Both the position numbers and the translations under genes were made by a program. DNA of 44,794 nt, taken from positions 1 to 44,794 of the IMG/VR virus record IMGVR_UViG_3300008262_004551. The stretch is one strand, 5' to 3'. This stretch comes from a virus. Shown one piece after another: positions 8,515 through 15,760 of this stretch (positions within the stretch are counted from its first letter, which is position 1; each line of letters starts with the position of its first letter). Under the pieces are notes generated by a model that ran no database searches, was not told the origin of the DNA, and was given only the letters and a program-made list of their open reading frames with translations.

Positions 8515-9404
8515 TGAAAAGTTTGGTTACTGGTGGTTGTGGATTTATAGGAAGTCGTTTAGTTGAAAGACTTATTAAAAATAAAGATGATGTTATTGTA
8601 ATAGATAATAATTCATCTAATAATGATAATAATTTTATTGTTGATGGAGCAAAATATTATAATATAGATTTAAATGATTTTGAAAAAATTTTACCTTTAT
8701 TTAAAGGTGTTGATAGAGTTTTTCATTTAGCAGCAGATGTATCTATAGATTTTTGTAACAAGAATCCTAGAACATCAGGAATAAACAATTCCAATATAAC
8801 ATTAAATACATTGGAATGTTGTAGATTACATAATGTTAAAAAATATGTTTTTTCTTCTACATCTGCTGTTTATTTAAACAAACAAGAAAAAACCGCATAT
8901 AAAGAAACAGACGAAACCGAGCCTTTAAATTTATATTCAGCATCAAAATTATTTGGAGAAAATTTATGTAAAATATATTATAATTTGTATGGGGTAGAGA
9001 CTGTTATACTAAGATATTTTAATGTTTTTGGTCCTTCAATGAACATAAGTCCTTATTCATCTGTTATTGTGAATTTTTTAAATGCAAAAAAATACAAAAA
9101 ACCACTATCTATTCATGGTACAGGAGAACAAACAAGAGATTTTGTTTTTATTGATGATGTAGTTAGTGCTAATATTCTAGCCTCTCAGACACAACTTAAA
9201 AAATATGGTTCAATATTTAATGTTGGAACAGGAAAATCTTTAACTATAAATAAATTATCAAAAATAATATCAAAAGAACGAGTTTTCTTAAATCCAAGAA
9301 AAGCTGACATAAAACACAGCTTATCTAGTATAAAAAAAATAAAAAAAGAATTAAATTGGAAACCGACAATTACAATTGAAATTTGGTTAAAACAAAATAA
9401 TTAA
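8514..9404 (+). CDS. NAD-dependent sugar-nucleotide epimerase/dehydratase (GalE-like)
   Basis: 296 residues from the ATG at 8514, preceded by a clear Shine-Dalgarno (GGAGGG at 8501-8506); an in-frame ATG at 8499 lies before that site and is rejected. Extended short-chain dehydrogenase fold: VTGGCGFIGSRLVERL (residues 5-20) binds NAD, FHLAADVSI follows, SSTSAVY carries the catalytic Ser/Thr, and Tyr141-x3-Lys145 in YSASK is the catalytic pair. LRYFNVFGP and GTGEQTRDFVFIDDV are typical of UDP-glucose 4-epimerases and relatives. It would supply a nucleotide sugar such as UDP-galactose to the adjacent transferases. It is slightly short of the usual 310-340 residues at the C-terminus. Confidence 0.87.
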   Translation: MKSLVTGGCGFIGSRLVERLIKNKDDVIVIDNNSSNNDNNFIVDGAKYYNIDLNDFEKILPLFKGVDRVFHLAADVSIDFCNKNPRTSGINNSNITLNTLECCRLHNVKKYVFSSTSAVYLNKQEKTAYKETDETEPLNLYSASKLFGENLCKIYYNLYGVETVILRYFNVFGPSMNISPYSSVIVNFLNAKKYKKPLSIHGTGEQTRDFVFIDDVVSANILASQTQLKKYGSIFNVGTGKSLTINKLSKIISKERVFLNPRKADIKHSLSSIKKIKKELNWKPTITIEIWLKQNN

Positions 9405-9409
9405 AAATT

Positions 9410-10015
9410 ATGTTAAATATAGGCTTATTGATAATAGCGACCAATAAATACGTTGATTTTTTAGATCCTTTGTTAAAAAGCGCAGATCAATATTTTTTAA
9501 AAACACATAATGTAACATATTTTATTTTTACAGATAAAGATATATCTAAATTATACTCAACTAGAAAAATTGTAAAAATTGAAACACAACACAAACAATG
9601 GCCTTGGATGACATTAGGTAGATATAAAATTTTTCATGAAAATAAACAAGATTTATCACAAATGAATTATCTTTATTATTGTGATGTTGATATGAGATTT
9701 GTTGATAATATTGGAGAAGAAATATTAAGTGATAGAGTAGCAACGCAACATCCCTATCAGGGCGGAAAGAGGGGAACACCAGAAACAAATCCTAATTCAT
9801 TAGCATGTGTTCATCCGCATGAGAATATGGAATATTTTGCCGGTGGATTTAATGGTGGAACATCAGAAGAATATTTAAAAATGGCAAACTCTATTTCAAA
9901 AAACATTGAAATAGATTATAATAATGGTATCATAGCAATTGCAGAGGAATTGAATATTCCTTATCCTAAAAAATTACTAGCCTTACAAAAAAATCACAAC
10001 AATCTAAGAATATAA
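9410..10015 (+). CDS. GT6 (ABO-type) glycosyltransferase, internally shortened
   Basis: 201 residues; family members usually have about 230 or more in the catalytic domain. Hallmarks: NIGLLIIATNKYVDFLDPLL start, WPWMTLGRYKIFHE, YYCDVDMRFVDNIGEEIL with a D-V-D metal site at residues 92-94, ATQHPY, and EYFAGGFNGGTSEEYLKM. GT6 enzymes add alpha-1,3-Gal or GalNAc to fucosylated or plain galactose, as in the human A and B antigens. After GIIAI (about residue 177) the family normally continues with a W-H-D-E/Q-S segment needed for catalysis and a S-P-x-Y stretch; here the sequence jumps to EELNIPYPKKLLALQKNHN, which matches the family's C-terminal end. An in-frame loss of roughly 25 residues is inferred, so activity is doubtful. 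Confidence 0.8.
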   Translation: MLNIGLLIIATNKYVDFLDPLLKSADQYFLKTHNVTYFIFTDKDISKLYSTRKIVKIETQHKQWPWMTLGRYKIFHENKQDLSQMNYLYYCDVDMRFVDNIGEEILSDRVATQHPYQGGKRGTPETNPNSLACVHPHENMEYFAGGFNGGTSEEYLKMANSISKNIEIDYNNGIIAIAEELNIPYPKKLLALQKNHNNLRI

Positions 10016-10045
10016 TTATTAGCAAAATGTTTAATATATAAAAAA

Positions 10046-10702
10046 ATGAAAAAAGGAGTAATAGTTTATCATAATAACATAGATAATCTTTACCCAAAAA
10101 GATGGGTAGATAAATCAATTAATTCAATGATTAATCAATCAGATAATGATTTTATTTTTTATGAATTAAATTATGAAGGTAAAAATAATTCCGTTATTCC
10201 TACCGATAACAAACTTTTTTGGTCAAAAAAATTATTAAATTATGCAGAAGCTATGAATTTTTTATTAGATCGAGCCTTTGAGGATAATTGTGAATATGTC
10301 TTTAATACAAACTTAGATGATTTTTATGATTTAAAAAGAATAGAACTTCAATTAGATTTAATAATAAAAAATAATTTACATTTAGTTAGTAGTGATTTTT
10401 GTTATGTGGAAGAAAAACAAAACGCAAATCAATATGAAGATGTTATAACAAAAATTTTAAATATTACAAAATATGATATTAAAAAAAATCTTGATATTAG
10501 ACATAATGTAATTGCTCATCCGGCAGTATGTTATAGTAAAAAATTTTGGAATGATAACAGTAACAGATATAATATAAACAAAACACCAGAAGAAGACTTG
10601 GATTTATGGATACGATCCATAAATAAAGGTTATCGATTTGGAATTCATGAAAAAGTCTTGTTATATTATAGAATACACACTAATCAAGTTAGTAATAAAT
10701 GA
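10046..10702 (+). CDS. GT2-like glycosyltransferase
   Basis: 218 residues. The sequence has the parts of a small GT-A enzyme: VIVYHNNI start, WVDKSINSMINQSDNDFIFYELNY, then LNYAEAMNFLLDRAFEDN where GT2 proteins carry the A-R-N-x-A helix, then FNTNLDDFYDLKRIELQL with the acidic pair at the metal site (about residues 94-95), then PEEDLDLWIRSINKGYRFG as the E/D-D acceptor motif. The C-terminal LLYYRIHTNQVS is a common ending of GT2 proteins. A 30-nt spacer separates it from the GT6 gene, one of the wider gaps in the block; the stop overlaps the next gene by ATGA. Specificity unknown. Confidence 0.76.
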   Translation: MKKGVIVYHNNIDNLYPKRWVDKSINSMINQSDNDFIFYELNYEGKNNSVIPTDNKLFWSKKLLNYAEAMNFLLDRAFEDNCEYVFNTNLDDFYDLKRIELQLDLIIKNNLHLVSSDFCYVEEKQNANQYEDVITKILNITKYDIKKNLDIRHNVIAHPAVCYSKKFWNDNSNRYNINKTPEEDLDLWIRSINKGYRFGIHEKVLLYYRIHTNQVSNK

Positions 10703-11352
10703 ATATAAAACAATTTATCAATACAAATTTAAATAAAGATTGTGTTTTTTTTGAAATTGGTTCTCATTTTGGAACTGATACTAAAGAATTTCTAAAAATA
10801 ACTAATAAATTACATTGTTTTGAACCAGATCCAAGAAATATAAAAATATTTAAAAATTTAAATTTACCAGTTAACTTAAATGAATTCGCAATTTCAGACA
10901 AAGATGGTGTATGTGAATTTTATCAATCCAATGGAAATGTATATGAATCTAAATATGGACCAACTGATAATGAATTAATTAATAAAAATGACTGGTCGGC
11001 TTCTTCGTCTTTAAAAAAACCTAAAAACCATATAGTAAAAACACCATGGGTAAAATTTGATAACGTTATTGAAATAAAAACAAAAAGATTAGATACGTAT
11101 TGTAAACAAAACAATATTTCAAAAATTGATTTTGTTTGGATGGATGTTCAAGGTGCTGAATTAGATATTATACGAGGAATGGGTGATTTTATTAAAAAAA
11201 TTCACTATATTTATACAGAATATAGTGATGAAGAATTATATGAAAATCAAGGTAATAAGGATCAGATAATAAAATTACTCGGAATTGATTGGGAAGTTGT
11301 ATTTGATTTTGGTGGAGATGTTCTTTTAAAGAATAAAAATTATTTTATATGA
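10699..11352 (+). CDS. FkbM-family methyltransferase
   Basis: 217 residues. VFFEIGSHFGTDTKEFL (about residues 16-32) is SAM motif I, HCFEPDPRNIKIFKNL contains the E-P-D-P variant of the strand-2 acidic residue typical of the FkbM family, and DFVWMDVQGAELDIIRGM (about 145-162) is the diagnostic FkbM motif, with the D-V-Q-G-A-E core. FkbM enzymes O-methylate small molecules and sugar hydroxyls and are common in surface glycan loci. ATGA overlaps on both sides fix it within the glycan operon. The middle part (about 80-130) is lysine-rich and less conserved. Confidence 0.85.
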   Translation: MNIKQFINTNLNKDCVFFEIGSHFGTDTKEFLKITNKLHCFEPDPRNIKIFKNLNLPVNLNEFAISDKDGVCEFYQSNGNVYESKYGPTDNELINKNDWSASSSLKKPKNHIVKTPWVKFDNVIEIKTKRLDTYCKQNNISKIDFVWMDVQGAELDIIRGMGDFIKKIHYIYTEYSDEELYENQGNKDQIIKLLGIDWEVVFDFGGDVLLKNKNYFI

Positions 11353-12029
11353 TATCAGTAACAATACCAACATATGAAATGAACGGTACTGGTTGTTTTT
11401 TTCTTGATAAAAGTTTTCAATTTTTAGAAAAACAAACATTTAAAGAATTTGAAATAGTAATTTCAGATCATAGTTATAATGATGATATAATGAATTTATG
11501 TTTAAAATTTAATAACTTAAACATAAAATATATAAAAAATGAAAAAAAACGTGGAAATTCTTCTGCAAATTTGAATAACGCAATTTATAATTCAAATTTT
11601 GATATCATAAAAATTTTAATGCAGGACGAATATATTTTTAAAGAAAATACTCTTTTTGAAATAAATGAATGTTTTTCATGTAAAAACACCAATTGGGTTG
11701 CTACTGGTTTTTTTAATGGTAATTTTAACTGTAAAATGATTCCTTATTATGATGATTATAAAGTTATACATGGTCATAATCCAATAGGAAGTCCTAGTAT
11801 AATTTCTATAAGGAAAACACAAAATTTAGAAATATTCAATGAAGATTTAATATGGTTAATGGACTGTGAATATTATAAAAGATTATTTGATAAGTGGGGA
11901 CAGCCTAAAATAATAAATGACTATAAAATTTTTATAAACCACCATCAGAACCAGCTTACAAATATTATAAAGGATGAAATAAAACAAAAAGAACATTTGT
12001 TTTTAAAGAAAAAATATGACAAGAACTGA
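11349..12029 (+). CDS. GT2 family glycosyltransferase
   Basis: 226 residues. Canonical GT2 opening ISVTIPTYEMNG, then LEKQTFKEFEIVISDHSYND, where the D-H-S replaces the usual D-D-G/S, then NEKKRGNSSANLNNAI for the nucleotide-binding helix, then IIKILMQDEYIF, where the D-x-D site is reduced to a Q-D-E (about residues 93-95). The C-terminal half contains DLIWLMDCEYYKRLFDKWG, the usual E/D-D-x-x-x-x-R acceptor region. The altered metal site is seen in many functional GT2 members, so activity is not excluded. It overlaps the next gene by 14 nt and the previous by ATGA. Confidence 0.82.
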   Translation: MISVTIPTYEMNGTGCFFLDKSFQFLEKQTFKEFEIVISDHSYNDDIMNLCLKFNNLNIKYIKNEKKRGNSSANLNNAIYNSNFDIIKILMQDEYIFKENTLFEINECFSCKNTNWVATGFFNGNFNCKMIPYYDDYKVIHGHNPIGSPSIISIRKTQNLEIFNEDLIWLMDCEYYKRLFDKWGQPKIINDYKIFINHHQNQLTNIIKDEIKQKEHLFLKKKYDKN

Positions 12030-12603
12030 TATAATTAATAAATTAATAAAAAAGAATAACTATAAAACCTATTTAGAAATAGGTGTAAATACTCCAAACC
12101 AGCCGGGTTATAATTGGATTAATGTTGATGTCCAATTAAAACATGGGGTTGATCCAAACGTTGATACTACATATAAAGTAACTTCTGATGTTTTTTTCGA
12201 AAAATATATACCTCATAAATATGATTTAATTTTTGTTGATGGTTTACATACATTTGAACAGTCTTATAAAGATATTATAAATTCTTTAGCTTTTTTAAAC
12301 GAAAACGGAACAATAGTTGTTCATGATTGTAATCCTATAAACGAAATATCTCAACGACCAATAAGAGAATCTAATGAGTGGAATGGAGATGTATGGAAAT
12401 CTATATTAAAACTAAGATTAGAAAATAAAGATTTACAAATATATACAGTAGACACTGATTATGGCTGTTCTGTTATTAAAAAGGGGAGACAAGACTTACT
12501 AAAGCCTGAAAATAATATGTATGATTATTTTTATTTTGAAAAAAATAAAAATAAAATATTAAATCTAATATCAGTAAATGAATTTATTTTAAAATTTGTT
12601 TAA
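12016..12603 (+). CDS. Class I SAM-dependent methyltransferase
   Basis: 195 residues. YLEIGVNTPNQPG (about residues 20-32) is a motif I of the E-I-G-x-x type; NVDVQLKHGVDPNVDTTYKVTSD replaces the usual acidic loop, and YDLIFVDGLHTFEQSYKDI is motif IV with the D-G-L-H-x-x-E-Q signature of Methyltransf_24 sugar-type enzymes. ENGTIVVHDCNPINE matches the next strand, with the H-D-C-N-P pattern seen in that group. The family methylates sugars or other small molecules; the acceptor here is presumably part of the same glycan. Overlaps the preceding glycosyltransferase by 14 nt and is followed 12 nt later by the GT10 gene. Confidence 0.82.
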   Translation: MTRTDIINKLIKKNNYKTYLEIGVNTPNQPGYNWINVDVQLKHGVDPNVDTTYKVTSDVFFEKYIPHKYDLIFVDGLHTFEQSYKDIINSLAFLNENGTIVVHDCNPINEISQRPIRESNEWNGDVWKSILKLRLENKDLQIYTVDTDYGCSVIKKGRQDLLKPENNMYDYFYFEKNKNKILNLISVNEFILKFV

Positions 12604-12615
12604 TTTTATAAAAAA

Positions 12616-13449
12616 ATGAAAACTATATCTTTTAAAAATTTTTGGAGTGGATTCGATTATACACAGCATTCAGCATTTAATTGGATTGTTGATATTTACA
12701 AATTAAATGTTGTAAAAAATAATGCTGATATTGTTGTTTATTGTACTTTTGGAGATTATATTGATGATTCTTATAGTCATACGAAAGTATTTTTTACAGG
12801 AGAACAGATTAAGCCTGATTTAAGTATATATGATTTCTCTTTTTCTTTTGAACATATGGATAATCCTAGAAATTTTAGATTTCCTTTATATTTGTGGCAT
12901 CATGAAAATTATTTTTCATTAAAAACCAGACCCCAAAAAAACTGGGCTATAGAAAAAACAAAATTTTGCAATTTTTTATATGGTAATGGAAATGAATCCA
13001 TGGATGGTGTAAAAAAAAGAATTTGGTTTTTTAAAGAGTTACAAAAATATAAACACATAGATTCTGCTGGTTTAGTTTGTAATAATACAGGATATCGTAT
13101 ACCCGAAGATAAAAAAGTAGAATGGTTAAAGGATTATAAATTTACTATAGCTTTTGAAAATCAACAGCACTCTGGATATACAACTGAAAAACTTATTCAA
13201 CCTTTAATTGCAGGATCTTTGCCTATATATTATGGAAATAATACAGTTTATAAAGACTTTAATACAAAATCATTTATAAACACACATGATTATAATAATT
13301 TAGAAGAAGTTATAAGTAAAATAATTGAATTAGATTCAGATGATGATTCATATAATCATATAATGAATCATCCTGTTCTTTTAGAACCATTACCAGAATG
13401 GACATCTAAAAATTGGTATATTAATTGTTGGGATAAAATTATAAAATGA
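12616..13449 (+). CDS. GT10 alpha-1,3/1,4-fucosyltransferase-like protein
   Basis: 277 residues, the size of a soluble bacterial GT10 domain. Family features: the opening FKNFWSGFDY, a two-lobed layout with FSFEHMDNPRNFRFPLYLW in the first lobe, FCNFLYGNGNESMDGVKKR at the start of the second, then the donor-binding block YKFTIAFENQQHSGYTTEK (about residues 174-192) with LIAGSLPIYYG. The F-E-N and T-E-K elements bind GDP-fucose in GT10 enzymes. GT10 adds alpha-1,3 or 1,4-fucose to GlcNAc, forming Lewis-type structures. With the GT11 gene upstream, this phage has two different fucosyltransferase families in one operon. The stop overlaps the start of the frameshifted methyltransferase by ATGA. 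Confidence 0.9.
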   Translation: MKTISFKNFWSGFDYTQHSAFNWIVDIYKLNVVKNNADIVVYCTFGDYIDDSYSHTKVFFTGEQIKPDLSIYDFSFSFEHMDNPRNFRFPLYLWHHENYFSLKTRPQKNWAIEKTKFCNFLYGNGNESMDGVKKRIWFFKELQKYKHIDSAGLVCNNTGYRIPEDKKVEWLKDYKFTIAFENQQHSGYTTEKLIQPLIAGSLPIYYGNNTVYKDFNTKSFINTHDYNNLEEVISKIIELDSDDDSYNHIMNHPVLLEPLPEWTSKNWYINCWDKIIK

Positions 13450-13933
13450 ATGTAAACTGTTTTTAGAAACAGGTACTTATAAAGGTGATGGTGTTCAGTG
13501 GGGATTAGATAACAATTTTTCTAGAATATATTCTGTTGAATTAGATAAAAAACTTTACGAATATTCTAATAATCGTTTTCTTAATAACAACAATGTTAAA
13601 ATTTCGTGCTGCGATACACTACATTTTTTAAAAACAGTAATACCTACGATAAAAGTTTCTAGTTTAATTTATTTAGATGCTCATATAAGCGGGGGTGATT
13701 CTTCTCATAATCCAAATCATCCAGTTCCACTTAAACAAGAATCAGAAATTATACTTAATATGTTTTTTGATATAACGAAATTAATAGTTGTGATTGATGA
13801 TGTTAGATTGTGGAAAAATCAATTAATTAATGATTTAATAAGTTTATATAAAAATAAAAAAATGGAAGCGTCTTATATAGATGATTCTATAGTTTTTTGT
13901 AATAAAAATTTTCTTATAAATGAAGAAAATTAA
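13446..13933 (+). pseudogene. Methyltransferase-like gene with a frameshift at codon 6
   Basis: This stretch looks empty if only ATG-initiated frames are considered. The ATG at 13446, in the same ATGA overlap used by its neighbours, opens MNVNCF and meets TAG at 13464-13466. Moving back one base in the T5 run at 13460-13464 gives a continuous frame FLETGTYKGDGVQWGLDN to a stop at 13931-13933, about 162 residues in total. That frame carries a motif I-like E-T-G-T-Y-x-G-D-G, SVELDKKLYEYS, and SSLIYLDAHISGGDSS with conserved D-x-H, all typical of small SAM methyltransferases of sugar loci. A one-base deletion in the T run, natural or from sequencing, is the simplest reading. The end overlaps gene 46 by 14 nt. 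Confidence 0.78.
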
Positions 13934-15725
13934 TTTTAAAAATATTTCCATTCAAAATTTTCTGTCTGTTGGTAATGAATGTTTAAAATTAAATTTTAAA
14001 AGTGGAATTTCTCTTATAACAGGAGTTAATAAAGACAAAGACAGTAAAAACGGATGTGGTAAAACCACTATTTTAGATGCTTTATATTGGGCTATTTTTG
14101 GAAATACTATTAGAGACATAAAAAAAGATAAAATTGTTCATGATCATTCTAAGGAAACATGTTCAGTAGATTTAGAATTTGATATAATAGGATTGGACGG
14201 AAGTGTTGTAGAATATAAGATTGAAAGAACATTAAATCCAAGTAAGGTTCATTTATATAAGAAGGAAGTTGATACCACCTACTCTACTATTCAAAAAACA
14301 GACGAAGCCATCCTAGAGCTTATGGGAGCTAATGAAGAGTTGTTTAGAAACTCAGTGATAATGTCATTAGACAATACTCTTCCTTTCATGGCTCAAAAGA
14401 AAGTTGAAAAAAGAAAATTTATTGAAGGTATTTTACAGATTAATATTTTTAGTGACATGTTATTGAAAGTAAGGTCTGATTATAACGAAAATAAAAAAAA
14501 CTTTGAAATTTTAACAAATAAATTTACAGAAAAGCAAAAGACAATTTCCTTTTTTGAAGAACAAAAAAGGAAAAATGAAGAAATCAAAAAACAAAAAATA
14601 GAAATTCTTCAAAATAAAATAAAAGAAAATGAAGAAAAACTAAAAACTAATGAAAATAAAAATTTATTAGATGCAAAATCTAAAATAGAAGAATCTTTAA
14701 AGAAAACAGAAGATGCTATAATTAAAATAGAAGATAAAATAAATAAAACATCCGATTCTTTAATGGAATTTACTAAAAAAGAAGCGAAATTTCATACTGA
14801 AATAGAAAATATAGATAAACAAATAAATTGTTTTAAAAATAAAACAGGAAATTGTCCAACATGTAAAAGAAAACTATCAGATGAAGATGATTCTTCTATA
14901 GAAACTCATATAAAGGTATTATTAGAAGAGAAAAACACAAAAAAACAAGAATTTGATCTTGTTTCTAGTAAGAGACATCAGATTTCAAAAGATAAAATTG
15001 AATTACAAAAGAAAAAGAAAGAATTAGAAGATCTTTTTAAGTTATTAAACCAAAAAATAATAAAAATAGAATCTCTTATAAAAGAAAATTGTAATATAAA
15101 CGAAAAAAACAACGAGTTAAAAACTTCTATAAACAATATTTTAGAAGAAAAGGACTATACACAAGATAAAATTCAAGAAATTTGTGAAGAAACAAAGTTA
15201 TTGGAGGAAACATTAACAAATGAAAAGAAAAATATTACAATTCTTCAAAACTCTAAGAATATTTTATCTGAAGAAGGTGTAAAGACGTATATAATAAAAA
15301 AACTTTTAGTATTGTTAAATAATAAACTAAACTATTATTTGAAAAAGCTAGAAGCACCATGTACTTGTGTTTTTGATGAAATGTTCGAAGAGACAATTAT
15401 CAATGAAAATAATAAAGAATGTTCATATTTCAATTTTAGTGGAGGAGAAAGAAAGAGAATAGATCTTGCTATTATTTTTACTTTCCAAGACATATTAAAA
15501 TCACAGGCTGGTGTATTCTATTCTTTAAATATGTATGATGAATTGTTTGATTCAGCATTAGATGAACTAGGTTCAAGTAAAGCAATAGAGGTTTTAAAAG
15601 AAAATGCAGAAAAATATGATCAATCTATATATATTATATCACATAACTCGTCTGTTTCTAAAAATAATATAGATAATATTATAGAACTAGAAAAATTAAA
15701 TGGAAAAACAAAAATAATAAGTTGA
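13920..15725 (+). CDS. 46: Recombination nuclease ATPase subunit gp46 (SbcC/Rad50-like)
   Basis: 601 residues; T4 gp46 has 560. It is the ABC-type ATPase that with gp47 resects DNA ends. Walker A is NGCGKTT at about residues 44-50, in a longer loop than usual. Long coiled-coil arms rich in Lys and Glu (about 170-300 and 325-460) flank a CPTC zinc hook at about residue 310. The ABC signature FSGGERKRIDLAI is at about 503-515, followed by MYDELFDSALDELG (Walker B and D-loop) and IYIISHNSS (H-loop His). All catalytic elements are present. It is placed far from gene 47 because of the glycan block between them. Its TGA stop lies within a TTGATT box that looks like the -35 of the next promoter. Confidence 0.94.
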   Translation: MKKINFKNISIQNFLSVGNECLKLNFKSGISLITGVNKDKDSKNGCGKTTILDALYWAIFGNTIRDIKKDKIVHDHSKETCSVDLEFDIIGLDGSVVEYKIERTLNPSKVHLYKKEVDTTYSTIQKTDEAILELMGANEELFRNSVIMSLDNTLPFMAQKKVEKRKFIEGILQINIFSDMLLKVRSDYNENKKNFEILTNKFTEKQKTISFFEEQKRKNEEIKKQKIEILQNKIKENEEKLKTNENKNLLDAKSKIEESLKKTEDAIIKIEDKINKTSDSLMEFTKKEAKFHTEIENIDKQINCFKNKTGNCPTCKRKLSDEDDSSIETHIKVLLEEKNTKKQEFDLVSSKRHQISKDKIELQKKKKELEDLFKLLNQKIIKIESLIKENCNINEKNNELKTSINNILEEKDYTQDKIQEICEETKLLEETLTNEKKNITILQNSKNILSEEGVKTYIIKKLLVLLNNKLNYYLKKLEAPCTCVFDEMFEETIINENNKECSYFNFSGGERKRIDLAIIFTFQDILKSQAGVFYSLNMYDELFDSALDELGSSKAIEVLKENAEKYDQSIYIISHNSSVSKNNIDNIIELEKLNGKTKIIS

Positions 15726-15750
15726 TTTATTATTAATTTTATATTAGTAT
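15722..15750 (+). promoter_or_regulatory. Sigma70-like promoter before the glycosyltransferase gene
   Basis: TTGATT at 15722-15727 and TAGTAT at 15745-15750 are separated by exactly 17 nt, the optimal sigma70 spacing. The TGA stop codon of gene 46 (15723-15725) is inside the -35 hexamer. The next ATG is at 15761. Confidence 0.55.
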
Positions 15751-15760
15751 ATAAGAAACA

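Noticed and set aside
13446-13466. Programmed -1 frameshifting in the methyltransferase gene
   Set aside because: The slip site would be at codon 6, has only five T and no clear downstream stem was found. A simple indel is the better reading.
4709-13933. Bacterial O-antigen island from a host contig joined by error
   Set aside because: Both ends are joined to phage genes 47 and 46 by translational overlaps, and base composition and gene packing are continuous.
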